A DNA stretch of 64,000 nucleotides from Cryptomeria japonica (Eukaryota > Streptophyta > Pinopsida > Cupressales > Cupressaceae): positions 161,694,849-161,758,848 of the forward strand of contig NC_081413.1 in NCBI RefSeq assembly GCF_030272615.1, written 5' to 3'. Shown one piece after another: positions 23,260-35,226 of the stretch. The notes under the pieces are model-generated. The model did not search any database. It was not told the DNA's origin and saw only the letters and a list, made by a program, of their open reading frames with translations. Made by a program: the position numbers and the translations under genes. Positions within the stretch are counted from its first letter, which is position 1. Each line of letters starts with the position of its first letter.

Positions 23260-24596
23260 CTGGTTGAAGAGTTGTTTCATCCTGCCTTTAATTGTCTTGA
23301 TTCCCAAACCATTTGTCAACTTATTGGACATGATTTCTCCCGCTATGGCCAAACTTACACATACTTGAAAGACAACATCTTACCTCTTGACTTATCAAAG
23401 AACCAAAAGAGAAACTTTATTCGCCAATCATCTCATTTTACTCTCGTCACGGATACCCTGTATAAACGAGGTCTGGACAATACTCTCTTAAGATGTCTTG
23501 AACAAGAAGAATCTTAGAAGGCCTTACATGAAGTCCATAATGACATTTGTGGCACTCATTCAAGTGGTCTTACCCTTTTGAAAAAACTCATACGCTTGGG
23601 CTACTATTGGCTGACTATGGAACGAGATTCTTTTAAGATAGCAAGAACATGCAAACAATGTCAAATCCATGGGAACTTGATCCATGCACCAACATAAGAA
23701 CTTCATGCTTTAGCAACATCTTGGCCTTTTTGTCAATGGGGACTTGATCTAGTAGGAAAGATAAATCCTTCCTCATCTAATGGACACAAATTCATCCTTG
23801 TAGCTACAGAATATTTTACAAAATGGATTGAAGCGGTACCTCTCATCAACATCATAAGAAAATAAATTGCTGCATTTATCTTGAATTATATCATCTGTTG
23901 CTATGGAATACCAATGACCATTCTTACTGATAATGGGCGAACATTCAAGAATCAAGATGTACAAGAGGTATGTGAGAAGTTCAAAATCCAGCACAGATTC
24001 TCCACACTATATTATCCATAGGGAAATGGGCAGGCAAAAGCATCTAACAAAACTATTCTAAAAATCCTCAAAAAGATAGTGAATGATGCTGGGAAAGATT
24101 GGCATATTCAACTGAACCCTACTCTATGGGCCTACCGCACTAGTATCTGCACACTGACAGGTGCCACGCCTTTCTCTCTTATATATGGATCAAAAGTCAT
24201 ATTGCCAATCGAAGTAGAGATACCTTCTCTACGTGTATCACTAAAAGGTCTCATCCCAGATGAAGAACAAAGAGTATCTAGACTACAAGAGTTAGAACTA
24301 ATCCATGAACGCAGACACAATGCCTTTGATCATCTAAAGGTATATCAACAAATAATGTGTTGGAGCTATAATCATAAGGTCAAACCATGAATCTTTCAAG
24401 TGGGAAAATTAGTGCTAAAGGAAAATTCACGCAACCAAGCAGATCGAGAAAAGAAAGGCAAATTTGAACTAAATTGGTTAGGTCCGTTTGTGGTCACAAT
24501 AGTATATTGATCAGGAGCATATCAGCTATCAACACAAGATGAAGATCAGCTCGAGGAACCTATCAATAGCATGCACCTGAAGAAATTCTATGTCTG
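23260..24596 (+). pseudogene. integrase of element B, catalytic Glu replaced by Lys
   Basis: The zinc-binding domain is complete (HNDICGTH, then CKQCQIHG). Core: first Asp in TEYFTKWIEAVPL, second in LTDNGRTFKNQDV. The third residue reads Lys in GNGQAKASN (about 24024-24050), consistent with a single G-to-A change, and a TAG stands a few codons before it at 24019-24021. The C-terminal domain shows LGPFVVTIVY and ends HLKKFYV with TGA at 24594-24596. About six stops occur in total. Integrase would join the element DNA to the host chromosome; this copy cannot. Confidence 0.9.
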
Positions 24597-26280
24597 AAAA
24601 ATCAGAAAAATAAAAAATAGTGAAAAAAAAAAGAAGATCAAAAACAGTAAAAATCAGAAAAATAAAAAATAGTGAAAAAGCAAAAAGTCCAAAAAAAAAA
24701 TCAAATATAAAAAAAAGTGCAATAAAAATAGATGGTGAAAACCTGGCAAACATGTGCTATCTATCGGCTAGCTCTTCCATCTATTAGTTCATGCATTCAT
24801 TCTTCCATCAATGCTATACATGACCATCATAAGCCTTTCTACATATGCAGACATCCCAGGTGGCTTCTTGCCATGGTTTGGATAATTGGATATATCAATA
24901 TGACTTTGTTTCAAGGCTTGGGGCAAAATCCTACACCTAGCTGGGGGCAAACTCTTGATCATTTTGAGCTTAATCAAACAAGTAGACCAAACAATTAAAC
25001 AACTCTTATCAAGTGAAAATTGAGACACATCCAACGTTGAACACAAGATCAAACTATCAACTATTAAGCTATCATGAAGTCAATTTAAGCACATCACACA
25101 CTTTTCAGTGTATAATATCTTTTTGGATAATGATTATAACATGATTGTTCAACTTTTATGTATTGCTTTTCGCTATCATGATTTCTGAGTGACTCCAGGA
25201 TGTCATTGACTAGAGCAACAAGGAAGAAACATGATATTTTTCTTCTCTGTTGTCTGAAAATTAATCATTAATATGTGCAAATTTGTCTCGGGACATGATC
25301 ATTAGAATATCATTGAAGACATTTCCGATTTGCATATTGAAATGATTAATACTGCCTGTTTTATGCAAGCAACACTCAGGTCATCTTGGTTCAATTATAC
25401 CTTGATGCTTGTGTTAACTTGCTATATCAAAATCTAGGAAAGAAGTGCTCAGGTCATCATGGTTTAATTATACCATCAATTTTTGCACTCACTTCCCACA
25501 TTTCAAAAGCTCAATGATGACAAAAACGCAAAATAATCCAATGACTGGTCCGGTCATAGCTTTGCATTCTATTGCATTTTCATTTGCATTTTAGCTTGCA
25601 TTTCATTATTGCATGGGATCCTAAAAGCTCCTTCTATCCAAGGTTAAATCTATCATAGGAATCATCAAAGCATCATCACAAGTGTATACGCATTCAGAAT
25701 GACTCATATCTCTCAGGTTATTTTCGACCTAGTGAAAATCTTATGCTATCTCCCTCAACAGAATCAACAATCAGCATATCCAAATATTTTTGCAACTTGA
25801 TATCAACAAAATGTCAGTTCTTTATCTATCAACCTTATCAAATCAAATCAATAAATCAAACCTAATCGATTCTATCATGTCTTATATAGAATGAATCCTT
25901 CCTGAAACTAGATGATCTGATTCTAATTCATGTCTTATACAAGATGTATCCTTCCTGAAACTAGACGTTTTGATCATGTCTTATACAAGATGAATCCTTC
26001 CTGAAACCAAATTCTTCCATCCTTGAGACTATATATAAAGGCAAATTATCACATTGGCCTATGCATGCAAGAATACTATACAAGAACCATGTAATTTTAG
26101 ATTACAAATCATATCAGATAGCTTGAATAGTAGTAAATATGTAATGATAATTTTTATTTCTTTATCAGCCTTAGAAAAGTCATTTTAGAAAATTTACAAG
26201 ATAGAATATTTAATTTCTACAAAAGAGTGCATAAAGACACCTGACGATATTGCCTGAAAAAAAGAAAAAAAAAATCTCAA
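24597..26280 (+). other. 3' non-coding region of element B
   Basis: An A-rich tract follows integrase, with the segment AAAATCAGAAAAATAAAAAA occurring twice (about 24598 and 24652). Then comes GGTGAAAACCTGGCAAACA (24733-24751), which C and D also have after their A-rich tracts, and a GGGGGCAAACT-type word near 24940. At 25876-26010 a unit starting CATGTCTTATA is present three times with spacing of 53 and 46 bases. A TATATAAAGG word near 26032 is unassigned. No gene is supported. Confidence 0.6.
25876..26010 (+). repeat. three-copy tandem repeat, about 50 bp
   Basis: Units begin at 25876, 25929 and 25975, each with CATGTCTTATA followed by AATCCTTCCTGAAAC or a one-base variant. It lies in the 3' non-coding part of B. 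Confidence 0.7.
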
Positions 26281-29200
26281 TAAAATCACTATTTGAAATT
26301 GTCACACTGTTGTTTATACAAAAGGACCAGACCTCTATTTTATGTGAGAGCTTCACAAAAGAGAATTTGGAGGACCTTAGAGCTTCTTGATCACTCTTGG
26401 TTCTTAGCTTATCTTAATCAATTTCCTCCATTTACTCTAGGATGAAATAATGGGGTTAGCAAGACCTCTTTGATCTCTGAAAAATCCATTCATAAAATTT
26501 TCCCTACCTTTCTATAAACACCAGTATTTTAATAATATTAGTACCCAAGAAATAGTACTTTTTCATATGCTAAGGAACTAAAAGGTTTAAGATATTTCAT
26601 ATGTAGGATATGCAAAATAGCAATAAATGGCAATGTTCAAATTTGGTATTTCCTAAGTACCAAATTTTATTAGAAGGTTCGAGTAATCACTATGTCGCCA
26701 AGTTGTTAATGTTGTAAGGCAATATAGAGTTCCCATAGGATAGATAAAGGATGCTCCTAATCCTAGGGCACCAAGTACAAAACTTTTGGTGTATCAAGAT
26801 GACATTCTAGCTAGTCACTCACAAAAAGAAATCATTTAGAAATATATGAAGCATATCTACAAACTATAATCTTTCCATGAAGACAACCATTGATTATTAT
26901 TTCCTTAGGCAGAGCCCATAATATTAAATTCACAGAGGATACATGTTGTTTCTTTTGAGATCACTTGAGCAATTAGAGATTGAGATTGTTTTCAGTTCTT
27001 TTTTACTACTAGACTTGATGTCAGTATAGTTGGTCTTATCGAATGAAGCCTCCAAAAGGGCTTTTGATGTGTTTATAATTCAAAACAGTTATATGTTTCT
27101 AGATAATTATCTCATGTTGATCAAACAGTCATCAAAATTTGAAGATAAGCTCATGATGCACATAGATCAATATTTTAATAAATATTATGAATTTTCAATG
27201 GTAAGAAATGGGGAAAGGAATATTAAGATGGACTGGTTTGAACTATCAATAAGAAAAATATTGAAGGTGCTAAGACTTAGGCTTGATTGGCTGCCCACAC
27301 TAATTAGAATACCCAAATTTGAAGCTTAGATGCAAACAAAACTTTTGGAGTGAGCCTTTTTTCTTTGTGTCCTTTTTCAGCATGTTAACATCCTTGTTCT
27401 CCATGGGTGAGTTTTTTAGTCGTAGGGGTTCCATTTAGGCAATACTTCTCCTCTTTCAAACAATATTAGTTGTGTTATATTACTCTTAAAATATAGAAAT
27501 GAAGAGAAGAGGAAAAAAGAAAGGTTGAAAAACCCAATTACGTACATGATCAACAATGTGATTAATATGATGCATATGGATTCTGATTTGGAAGAGGAAG
27601 TTAGGAAAATAGTGTTCACATTTACAAAGGATAAAACACCTAGGTCTATTAGTTTCCTAGTAGTCTTATTCTTTTGAAATATTCTTTAAAAAGATGTCAA
27701 AAAACTTGTGCATGAATCTCAGAAAAATCAATCAACTCTTATTGAATATTATGCCACATTCAAAGCCATTATTCCTGAGAAGTAGGAAGCAGACTAATTT
27801 TATTCATATGATTCATTTATTTATGTAGTAAACCATTTGATGATACCTCAAAATTTACATCATACATTTTTACTCCATTTCACATAATAATCCTAAAATA
27901 ATGGTGTAATCTTTCCCATTGAGCATGGCGACCTATAAAGGCAAAAAACAACATGGTTTTTGAATGTGAAATCCATAGTTTTGCATCCAAACTCTAATTT
28001 TTACATGGATCAAGTATATCCCATAGACTTACCAAGTACTCAACAACAAATTGTTGGATATTCGACAAATAGGCAAGAACTAGGCAATGGCGAGTTGCAA
28101 GTTTACCTTGAAAAATCTCAGTACAAAAAAAAAATTGGCTAGTACTCAGTGAGTAGTAAAACTATGGTAGAAATCACTCTAGTAATGGTAACAACCAAGG
28201 CTAAATAGTATTAACCTATAAGAATTTCCCTCACATTTATTGTCAATTCAATTATTTTCCACTACAAATAGTTGCAATAACAATAACATAAACATGTAGA
28301 TTTACTAATCAAGTTCAATGAATGGACCATACAAACTGGCATTTTCTACTTGTTGTCATAATAAAGATTTGATTATGAGCTGATGAGACACAAGGAAGAA
28401 ACATTGACCCATGGTCATCAAAGAAATTGAGCTTAGAGTTTTTTAGGGAAGAAATTCTCTAATAGGGGAAATGTTGTGGTATAGAAAAGTGAATACATAC
28501 AAAATGTTTGTTGATTCCTAAATGCGCAAAGAGTCATTTTAGAGTCTTGAATAAAACATAACAAAAAAACCATTCGAGCTGCATATAGATTCAAAATAAC
28601 AAAAGTGACTAAAACCATGGTAAGTGACTTTACCTTAATATCTTGTGCAAAAATGATGTTGACAAGAAAATTTGAGCAGAGTTTGCAAGAAAAAAAATGG
28701 CAGATATTTTAAAAAAAGGGACAAACCAAAACTAGTCTGTTAATCTATTGGTAGTAAATAGGATTTTAGGGCTATTGAAATCGGATATGATTTGAAAATC
28801 AAATCAAATCTATAGACATAAATGTATTCAAATAGATTAGACATAAGTCATTGCAATTATTACACTTGACAGAAAGAATGTTTGAGTTGCCTAAGAACTT
28901 ATCGACATTGTATTTTGGACACTGGTTTCAAGTGTGAGACAGGTTTTGCGAGCTGTCGTACATGAGCTTTCTCACAAGGAAATCATGTCAACTAATTAAC
29001 AATGAATGGTGAACTATACGATTTGAAAGAATGGTTATTAAATTTATGCTTATGCACATGTCACATATTTTTTGTTGTTTGTTTTTCTGTTGTTTTCTAT
29101 TAAATGTCATCTCATGGATATACAAATCACCATTTTGTTTCAAGGGAAGGAAACCCTGATGACTAATTAAGGTTGTCTTTTGTAGGGTGGGACTATTAAC

Positions 29201-31782
29201 ATGTAAGTTTGATGGTTGTGTTTGGTTTTTACTTGAATCATATTAGTTGAAATGAGCCCCATCACTATATCAAAAGTTTCATGATCATGATCATGATCAT
29301 AAAGTGAAACATCGCTTTAACTTCATTTCATTACAAAAGAACTCATGTAAGGTCTGGAGAAGAGATCTTGTATACTACTAACTTATTTTTAATGAAATAT
29401 AAAAGGCACAAATTCAAGGTAGGTTCATTAAAGGACATTTATGATCTTACAAAATGGGGAACCAATAGATATTCTATTAATTAATGGAAAGACCATTATA
29501 GAATCTAGAACCATTCTAGAGAAGAGAATATTTCATGGTTTTCCAATCTCTCTAAATACTCTTTATTAAAAAATTCATTTATGTATATATATATAATTTT
29601 TCCTAGTGAGAAGGATTTGAAGCCCAATCCCTTTCTAAATAGGTTGTCCAATAGGATGACTAGAAGAGATGTAATGTCACACAAGGATTTACCAAACCTC
29701 ATATCCTTCAAGGGCATAAATGAACCACTTAGTGCAAAGAGCCAAGTTCTAACTTTGGGTGAATAAAATCCTAAAGCCTTTAGATTTCTAAGGGAGGCAA
29801 CAAAATTCCTAAGCCACCCCATAAAATCCCTTGTGATTCTTGGAAGAAACCCAAAGAAAATTATGAAAAATAATATCCAAATTCATGTAGGAGGCCTTAG
29901 AAGGAACCTAGCATGAAGAATAATAATTTGCTTGTCTGGTTTTAGGAATTGTAGAATAGACCTAAAATTTCCCTACTAGAGACAGGGGTTTAGTGACCTA
30001 GTAAGCCAACTTCTTTTCAATTCTAGTGAAAACAACTTGCCACAAGGATGCCTAGGACACATAAGGTAAAGGCAATACCCAAAAATATAAAAATTTATGT
30101 GCAACCTGATGGGGTCGTTGTAATCCTCATCATTTAATTTATCAATCCAAGGCGGTGTCCATGGTTGTATGCAAAAGAGAATGAAGGAAACCGGTTTGAC
30201 AGTCTATTCTACAACATTTGCAAAAATGAAAGCTAATATAAGGAACACTTGAATGAAAGGAAAGGCTAATCTAAGAAACACTTTCATGAATTTAAAAGGA
30301 TAAACTAATTCACACTTTCTAGAAATAAATACTTTCTTGAATTCAAATTTACTCTAAGAAATTATGGAAAATACATTGTTGGAAATGAAACTGCTCTATC
30401 CTATTTCCTCAGGGTGAAACAAGCCTTCCTAATCCCCCCCCCAGTTTTCTTGATTTATTACAACATATTTATAGATTTCTCATTCCATATCTAGCCAACC
30501 AATATAATAACATTGTGGATCCAAGGTCCTATTTTTGAGGGAGCATTTACAAAACTTTGAGAAAACTAAACTTGATGTCCTTCCTCTTGCCAATCAATCT
30601 TAGTCATTTTATGACATGAACTACTCTTTCACCATTGTGAATCTCACTAAACCCTCAAAAAAGATTTTAGGTCTAGAAGTCTTGTTTCCAGATCATTTTT
30701 TGTTTTTGAATTTCGTTAAGAAATGAGGGAGATATCACTATTTTATTGAGACTGCATTTTTCACAATTTTCGAGCATTTGATTTTCAGTAAGTCTCAAGT
30801 TCTCAATATGAATGAAGGAGTTATTCTTCAGTTCATTTGACCAAATCATTTTTTGTCATCATGAAGAATATTATAAAATCATTCAATTGCATTAGATTAA
30901 TTTAGTAACTTGAGTTATCTTTGTTGGAGAAAGATAATGTAGTGTAGTATGCAACTATAACTTCCATGAAACAAGTACTTTGCACATTGATCTAGGAATG
31001 ATTGATGCTTCATTATCTTGCATGAATATTGGAGTATGTTGGGAGTCTTCAAGATTCTTCTAGGCTATCTTCTCTTAATATCTTCAAAGCTTTGTTTGGA
31101 GCTCTCTACTGCAATTATTTTTTAATCTTCTTTTTGTCATGAGTTATTTAATAACTCATTCATCTGCATTGTAACATCTTGCACACTCATGGAGACATAT
31201 TAGAAGAATTTTGGATTACATTTGTTTACTAAAAATACATCAAATATCTACTTTATATTTTACCTTAAACAAGCCAAAGAACTTCCAATTATTACTCAAA
31301 TCCACTTTAACATCAATACATTAAGAAGAAATGGATGATTTTAATGGTTAAATATGAGACAAGTTATGGTCTCCTCACAACCAATCCAATCCCAACAATA
31401 ATAATTGAACCAAGAAGGAATATTGGGGAAATATTATCTATATCAACAATTATTATGTCATATTGAATGGAAACTCCATAGGCTTTATAGAAAATAACCA
31501 ATAGTTTAAGGATTTGTGTGATATTTTTCTCATCTTCTAAGAGAGACGAAAAAAACATCAACAAAGTGGCTATTAACAAGCTAAGATGAAGAATTCAGAA
31601 GAGACACAATTTTAGCTAGCCATTGAAACATTAAATATGTTAGAAGGTAACAACATCCTTCAATGAAAACCACATAAAGAGCCTAAGCCAACAGACAACA
31701 TTGTTTAATGGATCTAAAAAGCCCAAAGGAAGATCATAACTATTAACAGGTAAAAGTAGATATTTGTAAGGAGCATGATAAC
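26281..31782. other. unassigned old intergenic or repeat DNA
   Basis: Apart from one LINE remnant (27540-27800) I recognise nothing coding in 5.5 kb. The reading frames at 27030-27329, 27960-28142 and 29505-29822 have no familiar motif and are short. There is a (ATGATC) triplet repeat near 29281-29300 and a C9 run near 30434. I found no LTR pair, PBS or tRNA. It is likely older transposon debris that served as target for A2 (31783). Confidence 0.4.
27540..27800 (+). pseudogene. L1-type LINE reverse transcriptase fragment
   Basis: The plus-strand frame starting near 27541 shows LEEEVRKIVFTF, DKTP at the position of the LINE DKxPGPDG block, an Asp-Val-x-Lys-Leu-Val stretch, and ATFKAIIPEK in the place of the LINE TFIxLIPKK block. 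Spacing between these words is as in plant L1 RT. Stops at 27676, 27688, 27781 and 27793 show decay. About 85 residues are recognisable, and the catalytic part is absent. Confidence 0.55.
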
Positions 31783-32872
31783 TGTAGACACCTAAAATTG
31801 TCCTGTCTAATTAAATAAGCATTTTTATTTAATTAATTATTTTATCCAAAGTATTCTATTAATTAAATAAATTCTTATTAATTATATCAATTCATTAATC
31901 ATCTTCTAAGGCTTTCCTCATTTAAATAAATATTTTTATTTATTTAAATTGTCCTTTTCATAAATTTTTTGTATTAAGTATCATAGAATCACAAAGCCCA
32001 TTTTTTGCTCATCGAGCATCCACATTACAAACTTATTACAAATACTAGCTCCTTTTGAGCACCAAACTAGAAACAACAATTGGAAGACCAAGGGTCACAA
32101 CATAGAAATCCACTTTAAAGAACAATGGAAGACCAAGAGTCACAACTTAGAATTTTACACAAAGGTGTCCCTCATGGGAGTTGAACTTGGGTCTCCACAT
32201 TGAGAACTCAATTCTTTAACCAACTAAGCTCAACCCCTTGGACCTTTTCATAAATTAAATAAATACTTTTATTTATTTAATTAATCCCACTTTCTCTATT
32301 AACTAAATAAATCTTTATTTATTTAATTAATTCATTAGCCTTTTCTACCCATAACACATGTCACTTATCTCTTAATTCTTCTCTTACCTACCCCCTTTAT
32401 CATTTAATTATTTCCTCTACCTACCCTTTAATTCTAGCCGACCATTTATCTTTACACCTCTTAATCTTATCCCTCCATTTCTCATAGTGCTCTCTATATA
32501 AGAGGATGCCCTCTTCATTATCAACCCTAATCAATGCGTCTAGTAATATAATCGTCTAATCACCTAATGACTGCGTCAATCAAGCCTTCTTGCGATCAAG
32601 TTATCAACCACAATCCATTCTTTGTTGAGCTCTTGTGCACACATAAAATCTAAGAGAAAATTTATCAAACAAGATCAATGGAGATAGGAGACAATGGAGA
32701 TTGAAACCATACTAGACATGTGAATGGTATATTTTGTTTTGTTATTGTTTATTTGCATGATCTTAGGTATCTCTATTGGTATTGGTGAATGTTTCATTGT
32801 AGGACCTAGATTGTTTGTGGTTGGATCTTTATGGTTTTACAATAGTTTATAACTCACTTTTCACCATATACA
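31783..32872 (+). repeat. 5' LTR of element A2, carrying a SINE
   Basis: Starts TGTAGACACC and ends CATATACA; 1090 bp including a 276-bp SINE plus one 14-bp duplicated target. Without them it is about 800 bp, against 809 bp for A1. U3 consists of AT-rich inverted words. A TATA box TATATAAG lies at 32495-32502. Confidence 0.85.
31967..32242 (-). mobile_element. tRNA-derived SINE inside the A2 LTR
   Basis: A 276-bp segment absent from the A1 LTR is flanked by perfect 14-bp direct repeats CCTTTTCATAAATT (31953-31966 and 32243-32256). On the minus strand its head resembles a tRNA gene: a box A-like GAGCTTAGTTGG at 32231-32220 and a box B-like GTTCAACTCC at 32186-32177, spaced as in a tRNA. The minus-strand 3' end is A-rich (AATACAAAAAA). 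An internal tandem duplication with GAAGACCAAGGGTCACAAC and GAAGACCAAGAGTCACAAC is visible near 32081-32145. These are the hallmarks of an RNA polymerase III SINE mobilised by a LINE. Confidence 0.9.
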
Positions 32873-32875
32873 TTT

Positions 32876-32893
32876 TGGCATGCCCGGTGGGAC
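32876..32893 (+). promoter_or_regulatory. primer-binding site of element A2
   Basis: TGGCATGCCCGGTGGGAC starts three bases after the LTR end, matching the A1 site in 16 of 18 positions. Confidence 0.75.
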
Positions 32894-35226
32894 ATAGATT
32901 TTTGTTAGATCTATGTTTTTTTTGCAAGTTTTTCTAACCATATATTGTTGTTTTGTAAATCAATTTGGAGAATAACCTTGTCTAGCTAGGGTTTTGGACA
33001 CAAGATTAATATTTTGGAGAGATTTGATCAGAGATCACAAATGTCTTGTATTTTTTGCATCAAATATTTTTTGCAGGTCGAGGATAGCATCAGGAGTGTT
33101 CAGCCTAAAATTCAAATTTTTGGGAGCATATGTGAATTTTCTATGAATTTTTTACGAGTTTCCATAAAAAATTAATTTTGGGAGAAATTTAGTGATTTTT
33201 TTGGATTTTCTTACATTTTTTTAAGTTCTCATAATTTTAACAGGGGTTTATTTTTTGTGATTTTAGTTTGGGTGCAAAATATTCATGAAAAATTAGATCT
33301 TTAAAAATTAGGGTTTTGCAATGTTTTGATCAGATCTCTCAAAGAGATAGGAAATTTTGCATCAATTTTTTTTTGCAAGTTGAGCATAGTATCAGGAGTT
33401 CTTAGTCCAAAATTAAGTTTTGTTCAACCACATGTGGATTTTCTATGAATATTTTATGATTTTTCATAAAAAAATAATTTTGGGAGAAAATTAGTGAATT
33501 ATTTAGATTTTTTGACATTTCTGGAAATTTATCATAATTATATAAAGGATCTATTCCTTGTGATTTTAATTTTGATGAATAATATTTCATGAAAAATTAG
33601 ATCTTTAAAAATTAGGGTTTTGCAATGGTTTGATTAGATTTCACACACCGCTTGGAATTTTTTCATCAATTTTTTTTTTCAATTTGAGAAGAGTATCAAG
33701 AGTGCTCAGTCCAAATTTCAGATTTTTTGGAACATATTTTAATTTTCTATGAATTTTTTATGTTTTTTTATAAAAATTAATTTTGGGAGACAATTAGCGA
33801 ATGTTTAAGATTTTCTTACATTTCTATAAATTTCTTAGAATTATACAAGGGATCTGTTCTTCATGATTTTAATTTTATACAAAATAATTCATGAAAAAAT
33901 CGATTTTTAAAATTAGGGTTTCGCAATGTTTTGATCATATGTCACAAACTGCTTGAAATTTTTGCAAGAATTTGTTTGTGCAGGTTGGGAATGGTATCAA
34001 AAGTTTCCAGTATAAAATTCAAATTTTTTGGATCAAGTTTAATTTTTTTATGATTTTTCATAAAAAAATAATTTTGAGAGTAAATTAGCAAATTTTTTGG
34101 ATTCTCTTATATTTTTGGAAATATCTTGAAATTCTACAAGTGGTCCGTTATTTAGGAATTTAATTCTAATTCCAAAGAACTCATAAAAAATCAGATCTTT
34201 GAATTTGTCAAAAAACGTATTATCGAAGGCCCCTATTTCACAAAGTCATTTGGAATTTCTAAAAGTTTAAATCTAACTTGTGTGCTTGCATGAGGGGTAT
34301 TATTTCACAACTACTAGCAAGTTTGGTGCAGGACCTTTGGAAAATATTTGATTTTGAAATTGCTTGTTTTGTCTTCTTTAGTCTAGCAAAACACTTCAAT
34401 TGGTTCTCTAAAATGAACAAGTGTCTTTTGTGTCTTGAGCAATAGGCTCGTTTTGTTTTACCTTTAGAGGGTTTGCCTCCCGAGTAGCCCATAAGGCCAA
34501 GTGAGAGGGAACGACCCAAAGTGGTAACAGGCTAAAGCCAAGCTCTTCTGAACCACTATAAATAAATGTGTTTGTGATGAAAGTTGCAAGCAACGGGTCT
34601 TCACTATTTTGTTGTGTTTTCTTGCTACTAAAAGTCAAAACATTGAGATTTGGTCACATTCAACAGCTTCATAACTGGAAAGAACTACAAAAAATTTCAA
34701 AATCACGTGTGGGTTTACTTAAATTGTGTCTGTGTTCAGAACTAAGAAATTGAAAATGATTTGTCAAGAGAAAAAGGATTTAAGTTTTTAGATTCAAAGA
34801 GCTTCTAAGGCTGCTTCATATAGGGCTTCATTCTTCAATCAACCCATCTTGGTCACACATAGTCAATCATTTTCCTTCACTTGTATTGCCCTCATACATA
34901 TTTTCCAAATTTGAATCAAAAGGTTACTTTGCTTGTCCTCATCAAACTTTGCAAACACACTACAACACAACACTAGGTGATTCCTGTATCAAGATCTATC
35001 ATCTTAGGGTCTTATTTGGTCTTCTTGAGTCAAGGACAACTTACCTCATCAAGAGATCCATCATCTCTTTGGAAGCCACACCTTACTCTCAAACATACAT
35101 ACTTTTATCTTATACTTTTGGACATTTCAAGTTTACCCTAGATTCATCTATAGTTCATACACCTCTTGGTCTCCCATAGCCTTTGCATTTTCATACTACC
35201 TTTCATTTTGGTCAAGACTTTAGTCC
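32894..35226 (+). other. leader of element A2
   Basis: The 2.3 kb leader has no supported gene. Its first half is the roughly 300-bp tandem array listed separately. At 34500-34595 GAGAGGGAACGACCC is followed by CCACTATAAATAAATGTG and GATGAAA, the block shared with B and D. From about 34800 it matches the A1 leader near 1160-1500 up to the gag start. Confidence 0.65.
32988..34210 (+). repeat. about 300-bp tandem repeat, four units
   Basis: The word AGGGTTTT(G/C)G(C/G)A recurs at about 32987, 33310, 33614 and 33915, giving spacings of about 323, 304 and 301 bases. Each unit has the same order: TTTTGATCAGAT-like word, GCATCAATTTTTT, AGTATCAGGAGT, TTTTCTATGAATTTTTTA, AATTAATTTTGGGAGA, and AAAAATTAGATCTTTAAAA. 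A1 has about two such units. The copies have diverged noticeably. Confidence 0.75.

Larger units (their letters stand above)
13858..26280 (+). mobile_element. Ty3/gypsy Tat-type element B, nearly complete coding set
   Basis: Plus-strand order: 5' LTR, PBS, leader, gag, protease with G-patch, linker, RT, gypsy RNase H, archaeal-type RNase H, integrase, 3' non-coding. The second RNase H after RT places it in the Tat-type group. I found no 3' LTR; the right limit near 26280 is set where B-like non-coding sequence with A-rich tracts ends and is approximate. About sixteen stops in the pol reading make it inactive. Confidence 0.85.

Noticed and set aside
26790-26830. YQDD word resembling an RT active site
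   Set aside because: The neighbouring residues on both sides do not match any RT family I know; probably chance.
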